A DNA stretch of 64,000 bases from Ruegeria sp. Alg231-54 (lineage in GTDB: Bacteria > Pseudomonadota > Alphaproteobacteria > Rhodobacterales > Rhodobacteraceae), in contig NZ_FREZ01000009.1 of the NCBI RefSeq assembly GCF_900143525.1, forward strand, positions 124,007-188,006, read 5' to 3'. The notes under the pieces were generated by a model, which was not told where the DNA came from, made no database searches, and saw only the letters and a list, made by a program, of their open reading frames with translations. Below, one piece after another: positions 51,620 through 64,000 of the stretch; position 1 is the stretch's first letter; the number at the start of each line of letters is the position of its first letter. The position numbers were made by a program, and so were the translations under genes.

Positions 51620-51780
51620 GAGATGGGGACGAACAGGTCCCCCACGGCCCGTTCGGGGATTTCTGCGGCATGATCGACGGCGTGGACGGCGAGGTCCAGA
51701 ACCTGGACGTTTCGGTTTTGGACTTTGGCCGCGAAACCCCGGTCGAACTGGACTATACGCAGGTTACGAAGCAGAACTGA
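51620..51780 (+). pseudogene. nusG: nusG 3' end, remnant C (KOW domain fragment)
   Basis: The 123 bases 51658-51780 align without gaps to nusG 47891-48013, and weaker similarity reaches back to about 51620. The translation still reads as a KOW domain (PFGDFCGMIDGVDGE, then [23 protein letters not shown]). No start codon with ribosome binding site precedes it, and an in-frame TGA lies at 51613, so it is a truncated remnant. It keeps the ancestral position just upstream of the rplK leader. Confidence 0.9.
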
Positions 51781-51847
51781 TCTGCCCTTAACTGGTAGAG
51801 TAACGCAGCGATGCAATCCCCTTGCCAAATCCCGCATTCCCGGATAA

Positions 51848-51972
51848 ATGCCGCCTCTATCGTCTTTGGGCGAGATTCTCTCGTGGGAGGTTGCTGGGAT
51901 CGCGATCCCGGATCGGACCACGCAACATAAACCGGGTGGGACGCGTCCTGCCTACGTTGAAAGGAAAACCAA
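51848..51972 (+). promoter_or_regulatory. rplK-rplA 5' leader
   Basis: The leader upstream of the rplK ATG contains two short hairpins, CGAGATTCTCTCG and GGGATCGCGATCCC, separated by GGGAGGTTGCT, and ends with AAGGA nine bases before the ATG. Its first 63 bases are kept nearly unchanged in the displaced copy at 49954-50016 while flanking sequence has decayed. A structured leader that binds L1 for autogenous control, as known for other L11 operons, is inferred. Confidence 0.6.
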
Positions 51973-52422
51973 ATGGCCAAGAAGCTTGCTGGTACAATGA
52001 AACTGCAGGTTCCTGCAGGTCAGGCGAACCCGTCGCCGCCAGTTGGTCCGGCGCTGGGTCAGCGCGGCATCAACATCATGGAATTCTGCAAGGCGTTCAA
52101 CGCCAAGACCGCAGACATGGAGCAAGGCGCACCTTGCCCGACCGTGATCACCTATTATCAGGACAAGTCCTTCACCATGGACATTAAGACGCCGCCCGCG
52201 TCTTATTACCTGAAAAAAGCCGCTGGTCTGAAGCCGGTTGGTAAGCGTAACCGCCCCCGTGGCGCGGAAAACCCAGGTCGTGAGACCGTGGCAACCGTTA
52301 CCTCGAAGCAGGTTCGCGAAATCGCCGAAGCCAAAATGAAAGATCTCAACGCCAACGACGTCGAAGGCGCAATGCAGATCATCCTGGGCTCGGCCCGCTC
52401 TATGGGCATCGAGGTGAAGTAA
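51973..52422 (+). CDS. rplK: 50S ribosomal protein L11
   Basis: A 149-residue L11 with the N-terminal [20 protein letters not shown] motif and the C-terminal rRNA-binding domain ([20 protein letters not shown]). It forms the GTPase-associated centre with 23S rRNA. Usually nusG is immediately upstream; here three minus-strand genes and nusG remnants intervene. rplA follows after one base. Confidence 0.97.
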   Translation: MAKKLAGTMKLQVPAGQANPSPPVGPALGQRGINIMEFCKAFNAKTADMEQGAPCPTVITYYQDKSFTMDIKTPPASYYLKKAAGLKPVGKRNRPRGAENPGRETVATVTSKQVREIAEAKMKDLNANDVEGAMQIILGSARSMGIEVK

Positions 52423-52423
52423 G

Positions 52424-53122
52424 ATGGCAAAACTCGGTAAACGTACGCGAACCGCGCGCGAAGCTTTCGCTGGCAAGACAGATCTGTCGGTGGAAGAAGC
52501 GGTTGCACTGGTTAAAGCCCACGCAACTTCGAAGTTTGACGAAACCGTCGAGATCGCTCTGAACCTGGGTGTTGACACCCGTCACGCAGACCAGATGGTT
52601 CGTGGCGTTGTCGGCCTGCCCAATGGCACCGGTAAAACGATGCGCGTTGCTGTTTTTGCTCGTGGCCCCAAGGCTGACGAAGCGAAAGAAGCTGGCGCGG
52701 ATATCATCGGCGCAGAAGACCTGATGGAAACCATCCAGGGCGGCACCATCGAATTCGATCGTTGCATTGCCACCCCGGACATGATGCCGATCGTCGGTCG
52801 TCTGGGTAAAGTTCTGGGCCCCCGTAACCTGATGCCGAACCCCAAGGTTGGCACCGTGACCCTGGACGTGAAAGCGGCCGTGGAAGCAGCCAAGGGTGGT
52901 GAAGTTCAGTTCAAGGCAGAAAAAGGCGGCGTTGTGCACGCCGGTGTTGGCAAAGCGTCCTTCGACGAAGCCAAGCTGGTCGAAAACGTCCGCGCCTTTA
53001 TCTCGGCCGTGGCCAAGGCCAAGCCGACAGGCGCCAAAGGCACCTACATGAAGAAAATCGCGCTGAGCTCAACCATGGGCCCTGGCGTGACTTTGGATGT
53101 TGCTGCTGCTTCGGGCGAATAA
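52424..53122 (+). CDS. rplA: 50S ribosomal protein L1
   Basis: A 232-residue L1 with typical segments [20 protein letters not shown] and [20 protein letters not shown]. It binds the L1 stalk of 23S rRNA and is usually the translational repressor of its own operon. It starts one base after rplK and ends at a strong terminator, so rplJL-rpoBC must have its own promoter. Confidence 0.97.
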   Translation: MAKLGKRTRTAREAFAGKTDLSVEEAVALVKAHATSKFDETVEIALNLGVDTRHADQMVRGVVGLPNGTGKTMRVAVFARGPKADEAKEAGADIIGAEDLMETIQGGTIEFDRCIATPDMMPIVGRLGKVLGPRNLMPNPKVGTVTLDVKAAVEAAKGGEVQFKAEKGGVVHAGVGKASFDEAKLVENVRAFISAVAKAKPTGAKGTYMKKIALSSTMGPGVTLDVAAASGE

Positions 53123-53147
53123 GCCCAATTGCAATAACGCGAATATG

Positions 53148-53184
53148 AAATCCCGGGTGGTGCAAACCGCCCGGGATTTTTTTT
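53148..53184 (+). terminator. Rho-independent terminator after rplA
   Basis: AAATCCCGGGTGG pairs with CCGCCCGGGATTT (one G-T wobble) around TGCAAA, followed by a run of T residues. It separates rplKA from the accessory genes and rplJL downstream. Confidence 0.92.
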
Positions 53185-53286
53185 ATACTTAAAGATGATC
53201 GAGCTGTCCGCGTGAGGGTCGCATTCAAGTGGCCTGCGCCAGGCGGAAGCTGCGGTTTAAGACTGCGCGCGTCTGACTTCTACGGC

Positions 53287-54327
53287 TTAGATATATGCCC
53301 GTAATACACCGGCCTCACGCGCGTTGATTGTTGGGGCTGCGGTGCGCTGGAACGCATCGCTGATATCCTCGATCGACGGGAACAGCGCCAGGATTTCTGA
53401 CCGTTGCGGGGACGACAGCGCGTATTTTGCGTTGTCGCCGTAGTAGTAGCTTTCCGTCAGTGCGCCGTTGGACCGGACAATGTGGTGTCGGTCGAACATG
53501 AAGTGGGTGTAGGTAATGCGATCCGTCGGGCGGATCGAAACCCCCGGCAGGCCACACAGGTGCTTGGCGGTCACGAACACTTCGGATGATCCAAAAAGCA
53601 TGTCAGTGGCAGGTGAGCCGATCAGAATTCGATGCTGTTGCGAAACCACCAGCTCTTTCGTGTTCCCGATAGCGCCAGCCTCGATCACCACCGGAGCAAA
53701 TGGCCCATGACCGTGAACCTCGGTCGTTCCGATCCAGAGGATCGGTTGAAATCCGCTGTCCCGTGTCCAGACGCGTTGACCTTTTGTGAGGTCTTGTACC
53801 TCAACGATACCGTCGGCGGTTTCGATCAGGGTTCCCGGCCCAAAGCAGGTGACATAGTCCGTATAGGCGGATGACCCGGCATTCGACCCACTGATTTTGA
53901 CATATGACGTCCCAGTGTCCAGGGGGGCGGATGTGGCAAAGCCCCAAACGTCCTGAGTAATCCCATTCTGGGAAAACACATAGATGGTGATCTCTGGCCC
54001 GGTCGGATTGAGATCGTCGTCGAGAGCGCGCACAGTGATTGTCGACTCGGATTCAACCTGCGTTCCGTTTGTCACAATGCCACCGCCATCCGTGATGATG
54101 TGGCCCGTTGGAAGATCATCTTCAAAAACGTCGGGGCTGCCAGCTGTGTCATCCAAGGTGATGGTGGTTCCGCTGCCGCCCGAATAGGTAAAGATAGTGC
54201 CATCCGGTGTGTCCGAATTATTGATGATCGAGCCGCCGACCACGATATCGTTTGCGTCAGCTGTATCCGGGACAAAAGTAGCGATCAGGCTAAAGCTGTC
54301 CTGAGCAAAAAAACTGCGTTCAACCAT
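53287..54327 (-). CDS. Hint (hedgehog/intein) domain protein
   Basis: A 346-residue protein. The N-terminal 155 residues are Thr/Gly/Asp-rich and look like a repeat-type beta domain. They are followed by a Hint domain starting CFGPGTLIETADG (C161), with VWTRDSGFQPILWIG, VVSQQHRILI and the C-terminal FDRHHIVRSNG. Roseobacter genomes carry many such proteins, sometimes fused to calcium-binding repeats; self-cleavage or attachment at the Cys is possible but unproven. It lies on the opposite strand between rplA and rplJ. Confidence 0.85.
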   Translation of the reverse strand: MVERSFFAQDSFSLIATFVPDTADANDIVVGGSIINNSDTPDGTIFTYSGGSGTTITLDDTAGSPDVFEDDLPTGHIITDGGGIVTNGTQVESESTITVRALDDDLNPTGPEITIYVFSQNGITQDVWGFATSAPLDTGTSYVKISGSNAGSSAYTDYVTCFGPGTLIETADGIVEVQDLTKGQRVWTRDSGFQPILWIGTTEVHGHGPFAPVVIEAGAIGNTKELVVSQQHRILIGSPATDMLFGSSEVFVTAKHLCGLPGVSIRPTDRITYTHFMFDRHHIVRSNGALTESYYYGDNAKYALSSPQRSEILALFPSIEDISDAFQRTAAPTINAREAGVLRAYI

Positions 54328-54488
54328 CTATCGGACTTACCTTCTGCGTACCGGATATTGTCGGCCTAAGCTGACAAAGGCCGTGTGAGTTATGGATTGG
54401 GATAACAGATTTTCAGAGTGCTGCGGTCAACTAAGATTTTCGCGTTCCCGCTCACAATCCCGTCATTCGGGCTGACCATCCATCCAGC

Positions 54489-55463
54489 TCAACGGTGTTG
54501 AAACGCGACTTGCAGGCGATCGCCCAGTCGTTGTCGTTTGTCTCTTTCGAATTCGCTGCATTCGTGGTCGTTTCGCCACAAGGCCAGCCAGTCTTTCAAC
54601 AACCGTCCGCGGAGACAATACTCCAAGACTTCAACATTGACAGGATGTCGGTAAAGGCGAAAAAACATGTCCTTGTTTCTTTTAAGGATACCGCTTCGGT
54701 CGACACCCGCTGCGCCACCATTCCGAAAGATATCCGCCTTCAGAAAATCGACGATATCGTAGACCGCCAGCTTGTCTCGGGCTTCGGTGAAATCCAGACC
54801 AATCGTTTTCCCCTGTCCTACAATCAGGTTCTGTCCGTGATAATCGCCATGTGAAAACACGCGCAGGTCCTCGGTGCCCTTCAGGCGGGTCCCTTCGGAC
54901 AGCATAAGGTTTACCCTCGTCCGGCTTTGGTTCGCGATTTTATTGGGAACGGCCGTCATCAGCTCTTTCAGGCTGTCTGTCATCCACCTGGGGCGAAAGG
55001 CGTAACGAACAGGCGGGTTGCGACTGTGAAGATCGTTCAGCCACGACCCCGCGCGACGGTACACCTGGGCGACCTGATCGTCGTCCTTGCTGTTATAGAT
55101 CAGATCAACGGCGGTCGGCCGATTGATGTATTCGGTCACCAGAAAAGCACCACCTGGCGAGAGGTAAACGGGCCGGACAACGCGTGAGGTCTCATTGCCC
55201 TCAAAAAATCGGTACAGTTCGACGAGCAGGTCAAATTCGTTCTTCAATCGCCCGGTGTCTGGCGATTGCGTGTCGATCTTAAGGGCGAAAGCCTGCGCTG
55301 CGGTATGCAGGATCACGACGGATCGCGTGTCGTCGAACGCATGCGATCGGTAGATGCATTCATAGCGGCCGACGGGCTCCTTCAGGAACTGGTTTGAATA
55401 CTCGTCGATGTACGAGGCGACGCGGGCATCTTCTTCGTCTGAAAGGGACAGCGTTCCAGCCAA
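54489..55463 (-). CDS. APH-type phosphotransferase (kinase-like fold)
   Basis: A 324-residue aminoglycoside/choline-kinase-like protein. The catalytic loop is FSHGDYHGQNLIV (D207, N212), the metal-binding aspartate is in IGLDFTEARD (D224), and the ATP lysine is probably K62 in FALKID. The substrate may be a sugar, an amino alcohol or a lipid-linked acceptor; resistance is not implied. It lies upstream of the Hint gene on the same strand with 161 bp between. Together they form the insertion between rplA and rplJ. Confidence 0.8.
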   Translation of the reverse strand: MAGTLSLSDEEDARVASYIDEYSNQFLKEPVGRYECIYRSHAFDDTRSVVILHTAAQAFALKIDTQSPDTGRLKNEFDLLVELYRFFEGNETSRVVRPVYLSPGGAFLVTEYINRPTAVDLIYNSKDDDQVAQVYRRAGSWLNDLHSRNPPVRYAFRPRWMTDSLKELMTAVPNKIANQSRTRVNLMLSEGTRLKGTEDLRVFSHGDYHGQNLIVGQGKTIGLDFTEARDKLAVYDIVDFLKADIFRNGGAAGVDRSGILKRNKDMFFRLYRHPVNVEVLEYCLRGRLLKDWLALWRNDHECSEFERDKRQRLGDRLQVAFQHR

Positions 55464-55774
55464 CGAGCCAAGTCCTGAGTGTTATTGTCCAGTCCCCGGA
55501 CAGGATAACAGTGCGATGTCCGTGTCAACGGAAAGTCGATGCTTGGACCTGCTTGATTTGGCGTTTGCGCGTTGTATTTCGCAAATCTGCGTCTATCAGC
55601 ACGCTAGGCCCCAAACAGGGTGGAAATCGTTTTCGACAGATGCTGTGGCGAACCTGCGGAAACCGCAATTTACCCCTTGGAAACCGGCCCCATCTGCCCT
55701 AAGTAAGGCTACGAAGTAAAGCGTGCGATTCGTCGTGCGCTTTATTTTGTTTCGTCCAAGACGGTGGGTGGTGC
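55464..55774. other. Intergenic region upstream of the rplJ leader
   Basis: No coding sequence is supported here. The stretch is less GC-rich than the genes. It must hold the promoter of the divergent kinase gene and of rplJL-rpoBC. A short hairpin AAAGCG/CGCTTT at 55717-55743, followed by TTATTTTG, is terminator-like. No copy of nusG, rplA or leader sequence was found in it. Confidence 0.5.
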
Positions 55775-55944
55775 CATATGGCCCCTTAATTCCCTGCCTG
55801 AGACGGGTAAGACCAAAGAATTCTGGGGGGTCCAACCCTCGGGCGCATTTTGGCCAATCCCGTAACAACGGACCTGAACGCCGGAGCGAAAGCTGCGGCT
55901 AATATGAGCCGGGGTGAGATATCGCCCCAAACTTGGAGAGAACT
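55775..55944 (+). promoter_or_regulatory. Probable L10 leader of rplJL
   Basis: About 170 bases upstream of the rplJ GTG are rich in potential stems and end in GGAGAG. They include CCTGAGACGGGTAAGACC and, nearer the gene, CCTGAACGCCGGAGCGAAAG. In many bacteria this region binds the L10-L7/L12 complex for autogenous control. Here the assignment rests on position and general character, not on a modelled structure. Confidence 0.5.
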
Positions 55945-56463
55945 GTGGATAGAGCCCAGAAAGAGAAAGTGGTCGAGGAACTCGGCCAAATCTTCGAAAG
56001 CTCTGGCGTCGTAGTGGTTTCGCACTACGCCGGTCTGACAGTTGCCGAGATGCAGGACCTTCGCGCACGTGCTCGTGACGCGGGTGGCTCCGTGCGTGTT
56101 GCCAAGAACAGGCTCGCCAAAATCGCCCTCGACGGAAAGCCATGTGAAAGCATTGCCGACCTGCTGACGGGTATGACCGTTCTGACCTATTCCGAGGACC
56201 CTGTGGCAGCAGCCAAAGTGGCCCAGGACTACGCCAAAGAGAACCAAAAGTTCGAAATTCTTGGCGGTGCAATGGGTGAGAACGCTCTGGATCGTGCCGG
56301 CGTCGAAGCCGTGTCGAAAATGCCTTCGCGCGAGGAGCTTATTGCTACTATCGCGGGCATGCTTGGCGCACCTGCTTCGAACATCGCTGGCGCAATTGGC
56401 GCACCTGCAAGCAACATCGCAAGCATCCTTTCCACCATCGAAGAGAAGGCGGAAGCTGCGTAA
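55945..56463 (+). CDS. rplJ: 50S ribosomal protein L10
   Basis: A 172-residue L10 starting at GTG 55945 ([20 protein letters not shown]) with GGAGAG upstream; a TTG four codons earlier is in frame but would overlap that site. The [12 protein letters not shown] motif binds 23S rRNA, and the C-terminal helix, with its repeated [20 protein letters not shown], carries L7/L12 dimers. rplL follows after 79 bp. Confidence 0.96.
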   Translation: MDRAQKEKVVEELGQIFESSGVVVVSHYAGLTVAEMQDLRARARDAGGSVRVAKNRLAKIALDGKPCESIADLLTGMTVLTYSEDPVAAAKVAQDYAKENQKFEILGGAMGENALDRAGVEAVSKMPSREELIATIAGMLGAPASNIAGAIGAPASNIASILSTIEEKAEAA

Positions 56464-56542
56464 GCGGTTGGCACTGAATGATCTGCGTAGGGTAACCACC
56501 CTGACGTTGGAACACACACTGTAAACGGAAAGAGCTGATAAA

Positions 56543-56917
56543 ATGGCTGATCTGAAAGCACTCGCAGAAAGCATCGTGGGTCTGACCCTGCTGGAAGCAC
56601 AAGAACTGAAAACCATCCTCAAAGACGAATATGGCATCGAACCCGCAGCAGGCGGCGCAGTTGTCATGGCAGCCGGTGGCGACGCCGGTGGCGCAGCTGA
56701 GGAAGAAAAAACCGAATTCGACGTCGTTCTGAAGAACGCCGGCGCTTCGAAAATCAACGTGATCAAAGAAGTTCGCGGCATCACCGGTCTGGGCCTGAAA
56801 GAAGCTAAAGAACTGGTCGAAGCTGGCGGCAAGATCAAAGAAGGCGTGTCGAAAGACGAAGCCGAAGAAGTCAAAGGCAAGCTGGAAGCAGCTGGCGCCG
56901 AAGTCGAGTTGGCCTAA
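56543..56917 (+). CDS. rplL: 50S ribosomal protein L7/L12
   Basis: A 124-residue stalk protein. It has an N-terminal dimerisation domain ([20 protein letters not shown]), an Ala/Gly hinge and a C-terminal factor-binding domain ([20 protein letters not shown], then [12 protein letters not shown]). It recruits translation GTPases. GGAAAGAG lies upstream of the ATG. A 252-bp gap with a strong hairpin separates it from rpoB. Confidence 0.97.
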   Translation: MADLKALAESIVGLTLLEAQELKTILKDEYGIEPAAGGAVVMAAGGDAGGAAEEEKTEFDVVLKNAGASKINVIKEVRGITGLGLKEAKELVEAGGKIKEGVSKDEAEEVKGKLEAAGAEVELA

Positions 56918-56954
56918 GCCATTCGACAGGTTCATCGCTGATGTGCCGCAGAAT

Positions 56955-56989
56955 TTGGCTGGATCCGGAAAATTCCGGGTCCAGCCGAA
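56955..56989 (+). repeat. Hairpin in the rplL-rpoB intergenic region
   Basis: TTGGCTGGA-TCCGGAA and TTCCGGG-TCCAGCCGAA form a long imperfect stem with a two-base loop. No T tract follows. It may be the attenuator or RNase III processing site that lowers rpoBC expression relative to rplJL, as known from E. coli. The rest of the gap shows no gene. Confidence 0.65.
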
Positions 56990-57169
56990 CCTGTCTTAGA
57001 AAGGGCCTCTGAAAAATAGGGCGTTTTCTAAGACGCGGTTCGCGGATCGGGAGGCTGCCATTCGGGACGGTGGCCACGAATTGATCCGGACGTGTCGTCT
57101 CTAATGTGCAAGGCACCGGGGCCCGACGGTGTCTTTGTCCGCTGAGAACATCGAAAGGTGACATCTGAC

Positions 57170-61303
<4,134 letters not shown>

Positions 61304-61343
61304 GGGCGGCAACGCCCCAAACTCATCCCATCCCAATTTGTAA

Positions 61344-64000
<2,657 letters not shown>

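Noticed and set aside
51616..51780. Reading the nusG remnant C as a functional small KOW protein
   Set aside because: There is no start codon with a ribosome binding site, and an in-frame stop lies at 51613-51615. A truncated remnant explains it better.
51550..51921. A 123-codon minus-strand frame across remnant C and the rplK leader
   Set aside because: It is antisense to recognisable nusG and leader sequence and has no independent support.
48014..51972. Treating the nusG-rplK interval as a phage or ICE insertion
   Set aside because: No integrase, transposase, relaxase, phage gene or tRNA target is present. The flanks are copies of nusG ends and the rplK leader, so a duplication or recombination origin is described instead.
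54489..55463. Calling the APH-fold protein an aminoglycoside resistance enzyme
   Set aside because: Only the general kinase motifs are shared. The fold is used for many substrates and the context does not point to antibiotics.

Overview
The window is chromosomal DNA of an alphaproteobacterium, very probably a marine member of the Roseobacter group (Rhodobacterales). The basis is the Xsc-Pta-SoeABC sulfonate cluster with a MocR-type TauR regulator, FnrL next to hemN, the ccoNOQP/ccoGHIS arrangement, TrcR (DUF1013), CycM-type cytochrome c and the codon usage. The genus cannot be fixed from sequence alone; it resembles Ruegeria-type genomes.

Layout. 1-129: 3' end of a dapA-like gene. 253-9245 (minus strand): tauR, then xsc-pta-soeABC, which turns sulfoacetaldehyde into acetyl phosphate plus sulfite, then acetyl-CoA, and oxidises the sulfite to sulfate. 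9380-10709 (plus): an ArsR-type regulator and a COG0701 permease whose upstream region carries the same paired boxes as xsc. 10748-14231: trcR, a secreted RNase T2, small secreted proteins and an AT-richer FkbM methyltransferase. 14285-17196 (minus): dnaX-ybaB-recR. 17353-20900: a phosphatase, an adenosylcobalamin riboswitch controlling a small Cys-rich protein, an alpha/beta hydrolase, rsgA, and the SRP RNA gene with a clear promoter. 20905-26396: a cyclic-nucleotide phosphodiesterase/nucleotidase, nudC, an SRPBCC protein, a GNAT protein, pheA and cycM. 26571-32251: yejABEF peptide ABC transporter. 32272-34200: a divergent EF-G-like protein. 34378-47013: microaerobic respiration genes (hemN, fnrL, uspA, ccoNOQP, lysR, ccoGHIS) with three FNR-type boxes. 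47082-64000: secE-nusG-rplKA-rplJL-rpoBC.

The unusual part is the transcription/translation operon. Between nusG and rplK lie three minus-strand genes for secreted proteins. Around them sit two decayed copies of the nusG 3' end, a second nusG-type terminator and a near-identical second copy of the rplK leader, so the nusG-rplK junction has been serially duplicated and loaded with cargo. A second minus-strand insertion (Hint-domain protein and APH-type kinase) separates rplA from rplJ.

Other items to follow: the B12 riboswitch on a gene of unknown function, the TauR-type boxes shared by xsc and the arsR-permease pair, and the EF-G paralogue with an altered G3 motif. All family calls come from reading motifs; no database search was run.
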